A stretch of 64,000 nt of DNA, taken from Rhizobium sp. WSM4643 (GTDB taxonomy: Bacteria; Pseudomonadota; Alphaproteobacteria; Rhizobiales; Rhizobiaceae). Each line of letters starts with the position of its first letter. Within the stretch, counting starts at the first letter, position 1. Under the pieces are notes generated by a model. That model made no database searches. It saw only the letters and a list, made by a program, of their open reading frames with translations, and was not told the origin of the DNA. Position numbers and translations under genes: made by a program. Below, in pieces: positions 54,461 through 63,912 of this stretch. The DNA lies in NCBI RefSeq assembly GCF_025152745.1, contig NZ_CP104043.1, positions 124,001 through 188,000 on the forward strand, in the 5' to 3' direction.

Positions 54461-55255
54461 ATGGTCGAACTTGCGCAATCGCTCGCATCCATCAAGCTGC
54501 CGGACCTGTCCGGCAAGGCCGTGCTGATCACCGGTGCCTCGACCGGCATCGGCGCGGCACTCGCCCGCGCCTTCGCGGCCCAAGGGGCCAAGGTCGGCGT
54601 CCATTATAATGCCAGCCGCGAACCGGCGGAGAAGCTTGCCGACGAGATCCGGGCTGCCGGCGGCACGGTGCATCTGGTCCAGGGCGACGTGTCGAGGGAA
54701 GGCGAGACCGAGCGTGTCGTCGAGGAGACGGCGAAGACCTTCGGTCACCTCGACGGGCTTATCAACAATGCCGGCGGCATGCTGGGGCGCAAGCCGACCG
54801 CAGAATATACCGATGCGCATTATGCCGCGGTCATGGATCTCAACGCACGCTCTGTACTGGCGGCAACGCGTGCGGCCCATCCCTGGCTGAAGAAGCAGGG
54901 CGGCTTCATCATCAACACCACTTCGATCGCCGCACGCAATGGCGGCGGCAATGGTGCGATCCTTTATGCGGCGTCCAAAGGCTTCGTCTCGACGATCACC
55001 CGCGGTCATGCCAAGGAATTCGTCGCCGACAGGATCCGCGTCAACGCGGTGGCGCCGGGTGTCATCGCGACACCCTTCCACGAGCGTTATACCAATGACG
55101 AGCAGATGGAGCTGCAGCGCAAGTCGATCCCGATGGGTTTCGTCGGCACGTCGGAAGATTGCGTCGGCGCCTATCTCTTTCTCGCCTCGCCGACCCTGTC
55201 GGGCTACATCACCGGCCAGATCATCGAGGTCAATGGCGGTCAGCTGATGCCGTAG
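54461..55255 (+). CDS. Short-chain dehydrogenase/reductase
   Basis: NAD(P)-dependent oxidoreductase of 264 residues. I choose ATG 54461 (MVELAQSLASIKLPDL), with GGGAGG 13 bases upstream; ATG 54428 is also in frame. The cofactor motif TGASTGIG, the NNAGG motif, the catalytic Ser in INTTS and the YAASK active-site pair (Tyr, Lys) are all present. GYITGQIIEVNGGQLMP is the usual C-terminal block. The substrate cannot be assigned. Confidence 0.88.
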   Translation: MVELAQSLASIKLPDLSGKAVLITGASTGIGAALARAFAAQGAKVGVHYNASREPAEKLADEIRAAGGTVHLVQGDVSREGETERVVEETAKTFGHLDGLINNAGGMLGRKPTAEYTDAHYAAVMDLNARSVLAATRAAHPWLKKQGGFIINTTSIAARNGGGNGAILYAASKGFVSTITRGHAKEFVADRIRVNAVAPGVIATPFHERYTNDEQMELQRKSIPMGFVGTSEDCVGAYLFLASPTLSGYITGQIIEVNGGQLMP

Positions 55256-55286
55256 ACGCTTCGATCGGCGAGCAAGATCCTTCGCT

Positions 55287-55304
55287 TTCCCTTTTAAAAG
55301 GGAA
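55287..55304. promoter_or_regulatory. Perfect 18-bp palindrome upstream of glgX
   Basis: TTCCCTTTTAAAAGGGAA is fully self-complementary. It lies 32 bases after the SDR stop and 53 bases before glgX. It could be a regulator site for glgX or, read as RNA, a weak hairpin. Confidence 0.45.
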
Positions 55305-55357
55305 CTTTCGAACCGCCGTGACGTTTCCTGCTTGGTCTTTTCAGCAAGCGGGGCACC

Positions 55358-57514
55358 ATGAGCTTTTCATTTTCGGAACTCGACTTCCTCAAGCCGGAGC
55401 TGGGGGCGGAGTATACGGGTTCTGGCACCCATTTCGCGGTATTCTCCGCGCATGCGGAACAGATGGAGCTCTGTCTCTTCTCGCCTGATGGAAAGAATGA
55501 GATCGCCCGGCTGCCGTTGCCGAAACGCGAAGGCGATATCTGGTCGGGCTATATTGCCGGCATCGGCCCCGGCACCGTCTACGGTTATCGCGCTCATGGT
55601 CCCTACGAGCCTGCCGCCGGCCATCGCTTCAATCCGAACAAGCTGCTGCTCGATCCCTATGCCAAACAGGTGACGGGCGAGTTGACGTGGGACGATGCGC
55701 TGTTCGGCTACCAGATCGGCGAGGACGACCTTTCCTTCGACGAGCGCGATAGCGCGCCCTTCACGGTCAAGGGCGTGGTGCAGGATCCGGACTTCGACTG
55801 GGCGGGTGAAGAGGCGATCCGCCGCCCTTGGCCCGACACGATCATCTATGAGGCGCATGTGCGCGGCCTGACGATGACGCATCCGAAAGTGCCTGACCGG
55901 CTGCGCGGCACCTTTCTCGGCATGTGCAGCGATCCGATCATCGACCATCTCGTCAAGCTCGGCATCTCAGCGATCGAGCTTCTGCCGATCCAATATTTCC
56001 TCGACGACCGTTATCTCCTGGAAAAGAACTTACGCAATTACTGGGGCTACCAGACGCTCGGCTTCTTTGCGCCGCAATCGCGCTACATGTCCGGCGACAA
56101 GATCACCGAGATCAAGACCATGGTGAAAAGGTTCCATGCCGCCGGCATCGAAGTCATCATGGACGTGGTCTATAACCACACCGCCGAAGGCAGCGAAAAA
56201 GGCCCGACACTGTCCTTCCGCGGGCTCGACAATGCGAGCTATTACATTCTCTCCCCCGATGATCCGCGCCATACCTTCGATACGACGGGTACCGGCAATA
56301 CGCTTAATGTCGCCAACCCCATGGTGATGCGCATGGTGCTCGACAGCCTGCGTTACTGGGTGGGCGTCATGCATATCGACGGCTTCCGCTTCGATCTTGC
56401 CAGTACGCTCGGCCGGCAGGATCTGGAATTCGACCGGCAAGGTGGCTTCTTCGGCGCCATCCGCCAGGATCCAATGCTATCGGGGGTCAAGCTGATCGCC
56501 GAACCCTGGGATATCGGCGAGGGCGGATATCAGGTCGGCGGCTTCCCGCATCCCTTCCGCGAATGGAACGATAAATTCCGCGACGACGTTCGCCGTTTCT
56601 GGAAGGGCGATGGCGGCATGGTGTCGGAGGTGGCGGCGCGTGTCACCGGCTCGGCGCCGCAGTTCAACCATTCGGACCGGGGAGCGACCTCCTCGATCAA
56701 TCTTCTGTCGGCCCATGACGGCTTCACGCTGATGGACACGGTCTCCTTCAACGACAAGCACAACGAGGCGAACGGCGAGGATAACCGGGACGGCCATTCG
56801 GATAATCATTCCGACAATATGGGTGCCGAGGGTGCGACGGATAATGCCGATATCAACGCCGCGCGGTCACGGCGGCGGCGCAACATGATGGCGACGCTGA
56901 TGCTCTCCCAAGGCGTGCCGATGATCCTTGCCGGCGACGAGCTCGGCAACAGCCAAGGCGGCAACAACAACGCCTATTGCCAGGACAATGAAATCGGCTG
57001 GACGGATTGGGCAGGGCTCGACGACCCCTTCCTCGATTTCTGCCGGCAGGCAGTCGCCTTCCGCAAGGCCCACCCCGTCCTGCGGCAGGAGCGGTTCCTG
57101 ACCGGAGAGACAGCCGAGGACGGGCGCATCGAGATCGCCTGGTACAAGCCCGACGGCAGTTTCATGGATGACGGCGCCTGGAATGACGACGGATTGCAGG
57201 TCATTGGTGTCTATCTCTCGAGGAGCGTGCATGCTCCGGATACCGAGAGGATGGACGACCTCTTCCTCGTCTTCAATGCAGGCGGCGATTGCGAGGTCCA
57301 TCTGCCTGTCGTGAACGGGCTGAAACAGTGGTCGAGGGTTCTCGACACGGGATCAGAGACGGAGGCTTTCGAGGTGCACGATGAGGACAATCCGGTGATG
57401 GTCTATGCCCAGAGCGTCGCAGTCTTCGCACCGAAGGGACAAACCGAACCGCCGCAAGGCGCGACAAAGGCCGAGCGTCGTCGCTGGTTCCAGTTCGGCC
57501 GCTGGAGCAAGTAG
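55358..57514 (+). CDS. glgX: Glycogen debranching enzyme GlgX
   Basis: GH13 isoamylase-type enzyme of 718 residues, which hydrolyses alpha-1,6 branches of glycogen after phosphorylase action. An N-terminal beta domain (about 15-110: GSGTHFAVFSAHAEQMELCLF) leads to the barrel with IIYEAHVRGLTMTHP, VIMDVVYNHTAEG, the nucleophile Asp in HIDGFRFDLAS, the acid/base Glu in LIAEPWDIGEGGYQVG and the Asp in SAHDGFTLMDTV. Length fits the family. No other glycogen genes adjoin it, so it is an isolated copy. Confidence 0.92.
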   Translation: MSFSFSELDFLKPELGAEYTGSGTHFAVFSAHAEQMELCLFSPDGKNEIARLPLPKREGDIWSGYIAGIGPGTVYGYRAHGPYEPAAGHRFNPNKLLLDPYAKQVTGELTWDDALFGYQIGEDDLSFDERDSAPFTVKGVVQDPDFDWAGEEAIRRPWPDTIIYEAHVRGLTMTHPKVPDRLRGTFLGMCSDPIIDHLVKLGISAIELLPIQYFLDDRYLLEKNLRNYWGYQTLGFFAPQSRYMSGDKITEIKTMVKRFHAAGIEVIMDVVYNHTAEGSEKGPTLSFRGLDNASYYILSPDDPRHTFDTTGTGNTLNVANPMVMRMVLDSLRYWVGVMHIDGFRFDLASTLGRQDLEFDRQGGFFGAIRQDPMLSGVKLIAEPWDIGEGGYQVGGFPHPFREWNDKFRDDVRRFWKGDGGMVSEVAARVTGSAPQFNHSDRGATSSINLLSAHDGFTLMDTVSFNDKHNEANGEDNRDGHSDNHSDNMGAEGATDNADINAARSRRRRNMMATLMLSQGVPMILAGDELGNSQGGNNNAYCQDNEIGWTDWAGLDDPFLDFCRQAVAFRKAHPVLRQERFLTGETAEDGRIEIAWYKPDGSFMDDGAWNDDGLQVIGVYLSRSVHAPDTERMDDLFLVFNAGGDCEVHLPVVNGLKQWSRVLDTGSETEAFEVHDEDNPVMVYAQSVAVFAPKGQTEPPQGATKAERRRWFQFGRWSK

Positions 57515-57526
57515 GTCTCAGAAAGC

Positions 57527-58534
57527 ATGAATGCCGAAGCCATCACCGAACTTGGTCTCGTTTATGTCAGCGATACCGAACCTGGCATCCGAAGACGAAG
57601 GAAGGGCAAGGGTTTCAGCTACGTCATGCCGGATGGCACGACGCTCACTGACGAATTGCAGCGGGCGCGCATCCGCGCGCTCGGTCTGCCGCCGGCCTAT
57701 GAGAATGTCTGGATCTGCCTCTACGACAACGGCCATCTGCAGGCGACAGGCTTTGATGCGCGGGGGCGCAAGCAATACCGCTATCACAAGGACTGGCAAT
57801 CCTTCCGAAGTGCGGGAAAATTCCATCAGCTGATCGAATTCGGCCGGGCGCTGCCTCGGATACGCCGCACCGTGCTGCGCCATCTCGACACCGGTGCGGA
57901 GGATGTCAGCGGCGTGCTTGCGGCTTTGACGACGCTGCTCGACGAGGCGCACCTCCGCGTCGGCAACCAGGCCTATGTCAGGGAGAACGGCACCTATGGC
58001 GCAACGACGCTGCTGAAGCGCCACCTGAAGATCGTCGACGGGCAGGTAGAGCTGAAATTCCGCGCCAAGGGTGGCAAGCGCGTCCAGCGCAGCCTCAAGC
58101 ATCCGAGGCTCCAGAAGATCCTGGAGGAGATAGCCGACCTGCCCGGCCGCCAGCTCTTCGTCTGGAAGGACGAAAGCGGGACGCTGAAGCCGATCGATTC
58201 CGGCCGGCTGAACGCCTATCTCGCCGAGATATCGGGGATTCCGATTTCGGCGAAGACCTTCCGCACCTGGGCGGGCTCGCTGGCGGCCTTCGGTGTGGCG
58301 CGCGAGACAATTGCCGGCGGCGGCCGGCCGACGGTAAAGCAAATGTCGGAGGCCGCGGCCGAGACGCTGCACAACACACCGGCGATCTCACGCTCGAGCT
58401 ATATCCATCCCGCGATCATCGCGCTCGCCGGCAACGATCATCCGCTGATCGAGAGCGGCAACGAACCACTGCGGGGCTTGCGGGCCGAGGAAAACAGGCT
58501 ACTTGATTTCCTCACAAGCGAGATCGAAGAATGA
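57527..58534 (+). CDS. DNA topoisomerase IB
   Basis: Poxvirus-type topoisomerase of 335 residues that relaxes DNA through a 3'-phosphotyrosyl intermediate. N-terminal block GIRRRRKGKGFSYVMPDG, the Arg in YVRENGTYGATTLLKRH, the Lys in KFRAKGGKRVQR and the KTFRTWAGSLAAF block form the active site, with the catalytic Tyr in SRSSYIHPAI near residue 295. It starts 12 bases after glgX and overlaps the LigD polymerase gene by four bases. Confidence 0.92.
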   Translation: MNAEAITELGLVYVSDTEPGIRRRRKGKGFSYVMPDGTTLTDELQRARIRALGLPPAYENVWICLYDNGHLQATGFDARGRKQYRYHKDWQSFRSAGKFHQLIEFGRALPRIRRTVLRHLDTGAEDVSGVLAALTTLLDEAHLRVGNQAYVRENGTYGATTLLKRHLKIVDGQVELKFRAKGGKRVQRSLKHPRLQKILEEIADLPGRQLFVWKDESGTLKPIDSGRLNAYLAEISGIPISAKTFRTWAGSLAAFGVARETIAGGGRPTVKQMSEAAAETLHNTPAISRSSYIHPAIIALAGNDHPLIESGNEPLRGLRAEENRLLDFLTSEIEE

Positions 58535-59409
58535 GCCCCAGACATCCGCCGGCATCCGCCGTATCGTTGACACATCCCGACCGGCTCTACTGGCCGGACG
58601 AGGGCGTGACCAAGCAGGCGCTGGCGGATTACTACGCGGCGGTCTGGCCGTTCATGGCGCCTTATGTCGTCAATCGGCCGTTGGCGCTGCTGCGTCTGCC
58701 GGATGGGATAAAAAGCCACCAACGGTTTTTTCAGAAACATGCCTGGAAGGGCATGAACCCGCATATCGAAGAGATTGCCGATCCGCAGGATGCTGACGGC
58801 GAAAAGCTGCTGCGCATCGCCGATTTCAACGGGCTCGTGGCGCTGGTGCAGTCGGCCGTGCTCGAAATTCATCCCTGGGGTGTGACGACCGACGATTGGG
58901 AACGACCCGATATGATCACCATGGACCTCGATCCGGGCGAGGACGTTGCCTGGGGCGCGGCGATAACGGCAGCGCTTGAATTGAAGGCACGGCTGGAAGC
59001 CCGCGGGTTGGCTGCCTTCGTCAAGACCTCGGGCGGCAAGGGACTGCATGTGGTGACGCCGCTTGCGCCGAAGGCCGGCTGGGCGAAGGTGAAGGATTTC
59101 GCCCATTCACTGGCCGAAAGCATGTCGGCCGACGCGCCGGACAAATATCTGGCAACCGCAACAAAGGCAAAACGCGGTGGGCATATCTACATCGATTATC
59201 TCCGCAACGGCCGCGGCAACACGGCGGTCGCGGCCTATTCGACGCGGGCGCGATCGGGTGCGCCAGTTTCGATGCCGCTGGATTGGTCAGAATTGAACAA
59301 GGTAAACGGTCCCGCCGCTTTCACGCTCGGCAACGTGCCGCGGCGATTGGAGACCCGGCCGAAGGACCCATGGGGAAATTTCTTCGATGCGGCCGTGCCA
59401 CTGGAATGA
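58531..59409 (+). CDS. ligD: LigD-type polymerase/primase domain protein
   Basis: A 292-residue stand-alone polymerase domain related to the LigD component of bacterial non-homologous end joining. It fills gaps and adds ribonucleotides at DNA ends. It begins LTHPDRLYWPDEGVTKQALADYY. The metal-binding motif is MDLDPGEDVAW; the SGGKGLHVVTPL block contains the second conserved motif; RNGRGNTAVAAYSTRARSGAPVS is the family's C-terminal region. No ligase or nuclease domain is attached and no Ku gene is nearby, so it would act with other NHEJ genes elsewhere. ATGA overlap couples it to topoisomerase IB. Confidence 0.9.
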   Translation: MSPRHPPASAVSLTHPDRLYWPDEGVTKQALADYYAAVWPFMAPYVVNRPLALLRLPDGIKSHQRFFQKHAWKGMNPHIEEIADPQDADGEKLLRIADFNGLVALVQSAVLEIHPWGVTTDDWERPDMITMDLDPGEDVAWGAAITAALELKARLEARGLAAFVKTSGGKGLHVVTPLAPKAGWAKVKDFAHSLAESMSADAPDKYLATATKAKRGGHIYIDYLRNGRGNTAVAAYSTRARSGAPVSMPLDWSELNKVNGPAAFTLGNVPRRLETRPKDPWGNFFDAAVPLE

Positions 59410-59421
59410 ACGGCTCTTAAC

Positions 59422-60147
59422 TCAGCCCGCACTGTCGAGCTCAGGATAGTGCCTGAAAATCCCTTCCTCGTTGAAGGCGAGGCGGCGGGGGGAGGCGAGA
59501 TAGCGGACGATGTTTGGACGCTTAGCCACCGCATCATGCAGAGCTAGCAGAGCGGGATATTCCGCCTTGCAGTTTGTCATGGCTCTCGGGAAGGCGTAGC
59601 TCAGGCCCTCGATCACCTGGAAGAGCGAGAGGTCGACATAGGTGAGCGCATCGCCGACCAGATGGTTGGGGCTGTTCGGATTTTGCCGCAGCACACGCTC
59701 GAAATAGCCGAGGAATTTCGGAATGCGTTCGCGGATGAAGGCGGCTGAGCGGGCTTTTGCCTCTGGCTTCTGGTCCTCGTAATAGAGCGACATATCGATC
59801 GGGTGATGCGTATCGTGCACTTCGGCGACGAAATCGGTGACGGTCAGCTGCAGGCCGTTGACGACATGGCGAAGGCCTTCATCCTCGGGCGCAAGGCCGA
59901 GCTTCGGACCGAGATAAAGCAGGATGTTGGCGACATGCGGGATAGTGAGGTCACCATCCTTCAGGAAGGGCGGGGCGAAAGGAATGTGCGGTTCGCTTTC
60001 GCTCTCCATGATGTCGAACATGGCGCCGGTGCCGCGCCCGGGCTGGCGGGTGATGTCGATATAGTCGGCGCCGGCCTCTTCCAGCGCCAATCGCACGAAT
60101 TCGCCGCGGCCTTGAATGCCGTCCCAATAATAAAGCTCATATGCCAT
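59422..60147 (-). CDS. Glutathione S-transferase
   Basis: Protein of 241 residues with a thioredoxin-like N-terminal domain (LYYWDGIQGRGEFVRLALEEAGADY) and an all-helical C-terminal domain (HLVGDALTYVDLSLFQVIEGL). The DGIQGRGE segment resembles alpha/sigma-type GSTs that use Tyr (Tyr6/Tyr7 region) as the glutathione-activating residue. It converges with the LigD gene, leaving 12 bases, and is followed on the same strand by DUF3175 upstream. Substrate unknown; detoxification is likely. Confidence 0.85.
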   Translation of the reverse strand: MAYELYYWDGIQGRGEFVRLALEEAGADYIDITRQPGRGTGAMFDIMESESEPHIPFAPPFLKDGDLTIPHVANILLYLGPKLGLAPEDEGLRHVVNGLQLTVTDFVAEVHDTHHPIDMSLYYEDQKPEAKARSAAFIRERIPKFLGYFERVLRQNPNSPNHLVGDALTYVDLSLFQVIEGLSYAFPRAMTNCKAEYPALLALHDAVAKRPNIVRYLASPRRLAFNEEGIFRHYPELDSAG

Positions 60148-60153
60148 GGCTGC

Positions 60154-60444
60154 TCAATCCTTCGGTTGGCGACCGAAGTCTTTTCGCAGTTCATCTTTGG
60201 CTTTTTCAAGGGTACCGCGCCGCTTTTTCGTCAGCTGGTTGCCGGCGCGGTTGATGTAGAAGGTCAGCATCGACATGGCGGCACGAAAGGGACTCGACTT
60301 GCGGCGGTCGCTCTCTTCGGCTGAGTGCTTGACGGAGCGGGCAATCTTCTTCGGATCGTCCGATTTGAACACGCCTTCTTTTAGGTCCAGCGCATCGCTG
60401 TGTTCGGTGACGTCCTGCGACCATTTCTTCCTCGATTTGGCCAT
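60154..60444 (-). CDS. DUF3175 small basic protein
   Basis: Protein of 96 residues, rich in Lys and Arg. The pattern MAKSRKKWSQDVTEHSDALDLKEGVF, then KKIARSVKHSAEES, then SPFRAAMSMLTFYINRAG and LEKAKDELRK, is that of DUF3175 proteins. The start follows a GGGAGT sequence. Function unknown; members occur next to stress and DNA-repair genes such as the LigD/GST genes here. It lies six bases upstream of the GST gene on the same strand. Confidence 0.85.
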   Translation of the reverse strand: MAKSRKKWSQDVTEHSDALDLKEGVFKSDDPKKIARSVKHSAEESDRRKSSPFRAAMSMLTFYINRAGNQLTKKRRGTLEKAKDELRKDFGRQPKD

Positions 60445-60496
60445 GGGTCAAACTCCCTGTGCGGCTGGCGGAAAGCCTCCGCTTGCCGCATCCTCG

Positions 60497-60811
60497 TTAA
60501 TGGTGGCTGTGGTGTTCGTTGCGCTTGCGCGTCGCAGCGGCCTTCTTTGCGGAAGCGGACCGTTCCTCCTTCGAGCGTGCGGCGGAGGCCGCGCCGCCGA
60601 TGCGGCCGCCCTTTTCAGAAGATTCATGCGTATCCTTCTTGCCGCGGCCGGAACCGGATTTGTTGCCGCCTCCGCTTTCCTTGTTGACGGTCGCCCAGGC
60701 ACGCCGTTCGGCTTCCTTCTCGGAGACGCCGCGATCCTCGTAGCCCTCCTCGATATGCTCGGCCTTGCGTTTCTGCTTGTCGGTATAGTCGGATTTGTCA
60801 CCTCTCGGCAT
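60497..60811 (-). CDS. Small KGG-like stress protein
   Basis: Highly hydrophilic, low-complexity protein of 104 residues. It starts MPRGDKSDYTDKQKRKAEHIEEGYEDRGVSEKEAERRAWATVNKESGG, has a Gly/Lys/Ser-rich middle and ends with KRNEHHSHH. The GGRIGGAASAARSKEERSASAKKAAATRKRN tract resembles KGG/stress-induced proteins. Such proteins in rhizobia are often labelled plasmid stabilisation protein without evidence. The ATG follows GGAGGC. It is probably unstructured. Confidence 0.75.
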   Translation of the reverse strand: MPRGDKSDYTDKQKRKAEHIEEGYEDRGVSEKEAERRAWATVNKESGGGNKSGSGRGKKDTHESSEKGGRIGGAASAARSKEERSASAKKAAATRKRNEHHSHH

Positions 60812-60975
60812 TTTTGCCTCCTCTGGCTTTCAAAGGGAGTGAACCGATACGGAGGCCAAAAGTTCCGGTCATACTATCATGGTCTGCAGCCCCAGGATTC
60901 GGAACAAAAGCCGATTTTATCAGGTATCCGATGGGAAAAGTCTGCATGAGCTGCACATAGGAAGGAGCCGAGAAC

Positions 60976-61151
60976 ATGGAAAAACACATCGTCAAAGCCG
61001 ATGGAACGGCGCGATCGACGTGCATGCCGGTCACCTATACCCCGATCCTGCCGACACGATCTCGATCGAACTGATGGCGCGTGACGACAGCTGCATCAGT
61101 GAGGTGGATCTGATGCGCAAATATCCCGAGTTCCATGGCGCCGACGCATAA
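60976..61151 (+). pseudogene. Small gene with apparent 2-base frameshift
   Basis: A strong AGGAAGGAG site precedes ATG 60976 (MEKHIVKADGTA...), which soon stops at 61074. The next frame reads AIDVHAGHLYPDPADTISIELMARDDS and CISEVDLMRKYPEFHGADA and stops at 61151. Removing two bases from the GCGCG run at about 61009-61013 joins them into one 57-residue protein. I infer a broken or mis-sequenced small gene; no function is known. Confidence 0.55.
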
Positions 61152-61197
61152 AGCAGAAGTTACAGCATTTCCACGACTGGCAGAGAACAGAAATGCC

Positions 61198-63912
61198 TTA
61201 GCCGACAGGTCGCTGCTGGACGGCGTTCCTGACCGCCTGGTCGAGCGCCGAGCTGCTGAAAGGTTTTGACAGCAGTACCGAGCCGGGGAAACGGTCTGCA
61301 TCCGGCAGGCTGCTGTTGCCGGTGGCAAAGACCAGGCCGACCGACGGAAAGGCCTCCCGCGCCTTGGCGGCAAAGGCCGGACCCGACATGCCGGGCAAGC
61401 CGACATCGGCGACGATGATGTCGATGATGGTGTGTCGGAGGATTTCCACGCCCCGCTCACCGCTATCAGCCTCGATGACGTCATAGCCGAGATCCTGCAG
61501 AATCTCGGCAGTATCCATGCGGATGAAGGCGTCATCTTCCACGAGCAGCAGCTTCAGCTTTTCACCGGCGATATCGGGCTGGGCAACCGGTGCTGCGGCA
61601 TTGCTCGCCCCTTGGCGGCGTTGGCTCCGGTTGGCAAGCACGTGGCTGATCTTGCGGGCGAGTTCCTCGCGTGTATAGGGCTTGGAGAGCAGTTCGAGGC
61701 CGGGATCGAGCCTGCCGCCATGGACGATCGAATTTTCGGTATAGCCTGATGTGTAGAGCACGGCGATATCGGGCAGGCGCTCTCGCGCCATGCGCGCAAG
61801 CTCCGGGCTCCTCAACGGGCCGGGCATGATGACATCGGTAAAGAGCATATCGATATGGGCGCCGCTTTCGATAACGGTGAGCGCGCTTTGCGCATCCTTG
61901 GACTTCAGCACGTAATAGCCGAGATCCGTCAGCATCTCAACGACAGTCGTGCGCACACCCTCGTCATCCTCGGCGACAAGGATGGTTTCCGTGCCCCCGG
62001 TTGCCGGCACGCTGTCGACATTGGTGATGCCATCCTCGCTCTGGAACGAGCGGGGCAGGTAGAGCTTGACGGTCGTGCCTTCGCCGATCTCACTGTAGAT
62101 CTTCACATGACCGCCGGACTGCTTGACGAAGCCATAGACCATCGACAGGCCAAGCCCGGTACCCTTGCCTTCCGGCTTGGTCGAGAAAAAGGGCTCGAAT
62201 GCCTGTTCTATTACCTCCTGTATCATGCCGGAGCCGGTATCGGTGACCGCCAGCACGACATATTGGCCGGCGGTGACTTCAGGATGGGCGCGGCTGTAGG
62301 AATCGTCGAGGAAGGCGTTGCCGACCTCGATTGTCAACTTGCCGGCGCCATCCATCGCGTCCCGGGAGTTGATCGCAAGATTGAGCAGGGCGTTCTCGAT
62401 CTGGGTCGGATCGGCAAAGCTGTTCCAGAGGCCACCGGAGACCATGGTCTCGACTTCGATCTCTTCGCCAAGCGCGCGGCGCAGCATGTCGTCCATGCCG
62501 GTGACGAGGCGGCCGATATTGACGACCTTCGGTTCCAGCGGTTGGCGGCGGCCGAAGGCGAGCAACTGGCTTGCCAGTCGCGAGCCGCGTCCGACGGCGG
62601 CAAGCGCGTTGGAAATGCGTTCCTTGCCCCGGCCGTTATCAGCCACGTCCTTGCCGAGAAGCTGCAGGTTACCGGAGATCACTTGCAGCAGATTGTTGAA
62701 ATCATGGGCGACGCCGCCGGTAAGCTTGCCGATCGATTCCATCTTCTGCGATTGCTGGAGTGCTGCTTCGGCTTGCTGGCGCTCGGCAATCTCTGCCGCG
62801 ACGCGGACCTCGAGCATTTCATTGAGTTTCCGCAGCTGATCTTCCATATCGCGGCGCTGGTCGATTTCGACTTTGGCGGCACGGAAGAGCCGGATATTGT
62901 CGATCGCGACGGCCGATTGGCCGGCGAGGCTGACGAGGCTCGCCTCGGCTGCTTGGGAAAAACGGCCGGGCTGGCCGTGGCCAAAGAACAAACCGCCGAT
63001 GACACTGCCGTCGCGTGATTTCACCGGCACGGCAAGATAGCTCCTGACCGGCAGATGCCCCTTCGGCATGCCTGCATGCGGCGCGTTCTGCCCGTAGCGC
63101 GGGTCGAGCAGGATGTCGTCGGAGCGCACGATGCCTTCGCCGTTGAAAGTCGGCGCGAAGACCTTGGTATTGCGTGGCATCGGGAATTTCTCGAAGTTCT
63201 TCCGATCGACGCCTGAGAGCGCGTAGAGCATGTAGCTGCCGCGCTCACCGTCATCGACATTGTAGAAGAAGGCGCCGAATTCCGCGCCGGTCAGCGTCAC
63301 GCCGGCATCGACGACAATCTGGGTGAGGCGTTCGACATTGGGCTCGGCGGTGATCGCGGCGCCCGCCTGGTTGACGACTGCAAGCGCGTCCGATTTTGCA
63401 CGCAGCTCTTCCAGCGCAATCTGTTCGCCGCGCTTGGCCGACACCTGGTCTGTGACATCAAGGGCCGCACAGAGGATGCCGGCGACCATGCCGTCATCGT
63501 CGCGCAGCGGGGTGTAGGAGAAGGTGAACCAGGTGTCCTCGGTGCGGCCGTCGCGGCGCATCGGGATGAGCAGTTCCTTGAAGAGCTGCGAACCGCCTTC
63601 CAGAGTGCTGGCGATGATTGGCGAGAACTGTTCCCAGATGTCTGCCCAGACCTCGCGGAAGGGTCTTCCGAGGGCATCGGGATGTCGCTCCGGGAAAACA
63701 GGCACATAGGCGTCATTGTAGAGAAAAGCGAGATCCGGACCCCAGGCGACGAATTTGGGCTGGCGGGAATTCAACACCATTTCGGCGATATGCTTGAGAG
63801 ACGCAGGCCAGCTTTCGACCGGACCGAGACCGACGGCATGGAAAGCCGGATGCCGTAACAATTCGCCGATTTCGCCGCCGCCTGTCGGCCAGCCGTTCGC
63901 GACGCTTCCCAT
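61198..63912 (-). CDS. Hybrid sensor histidine kinase (PAS-GAF-HisKA-HATPase-REC-REC)
   Basis: Cytoplasmic hybrid kinase of 904 residues. The PAS domain (about 40-180) has FVAWGPDLAFLYNDAYVPVFPERHPDALGRPF and WFTFSYTPLRDDDGMVAG. A GAF domain follows near 200-350 (FGAFFYNVDDGERGSYMLYALSG, AVPVKSRDGSVIGGLFFGHG). The H-box is GGVAHDFNNLLQVISGN with His403. The ATPase boxes LNLAINSRDAM, DTGSGM and GTGLGLSMVYGFVKQSGG are complete. Two receiver domains follow, with phospho-acceptor Asp in LFTDVIMPG and in IIVADVGLPGMSG. There is no membrane segment. The 88 bases after its start (63913-64000) show no gene. Confidence 0.9.
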   Translation of the reverse strand: MGSVANGWPTGGGEIGELLRHPAFHAVGLGPVESWPASLKHIAEMVLNSRQPKFVAWGPDLAFLYNDAYVPVFPERHPDALGRPFREVWADIWEQFSPIIASTLEGGSQLFKELLIPMRRDGRTEDTWFTFSYTPLRDDDGMVAGILCAALDVTDQVSAKRGEQIALEELRAKSDALAVVNQAGAAITAEPNVERLTQIVVDAGVTLTGAEFGAFFYNVDDGERGSYMLYALSGVDRKNFEKFPMPRNTKVFAPTFNGEGIVRSDDILLDPRYGQNAPHAGMPKGHLPVRSYLAVPVKSRDGSVIGGLFFGHGQPGRFSQAAEASLVSLAGQSAVAIDNIRLFRAAKVEIDQRRDMEDQLRKLNEMLEVRVAAEIAERQQAEAALQQSQKMESIGKLTGGVAHDFNNLLQVISGNLQLLGKDVADNGRGKERISNALAAVGRGSRLASQLLAFGRRQPLEPKVVNIGRLVTGMDDMLRRALGEEIEVETMVSGGLWNSFADPTQIENALLNLAINSRDAMDGAGKLTIEVGNAFLDDSYSRAHPEVTAGQYVVLAVTDTGSGMIQEVIEQAFEPFFSTKPEGKGTGLGLSMVYGFVKQSGGHVKIYSEIGEGTTVKLYLPRSFQSEDGITNVDSVPATGGTETILVAEDDEGVRTTVVEMLTDLGYYVLKSKDAQSALTVIESGAHIDMLFTDVIMPGPLRSPELARMARERLPDIAVLYTSGYTENSIVHGGRLDPGLELLSKPYTREELARKISHVLANRSQRRQGASNAAAPVAQPDIAGEKLKLLLVEDDAFIRMDTAEILQDLGYDVIEADSGERGVEILRHTIIDIIVADVGLPGMSGPAFAAKAREAFPSVGLVFATGNSSLPDADRFPGSVLLSKPFSSSALDQAVRNAVQQRPVG

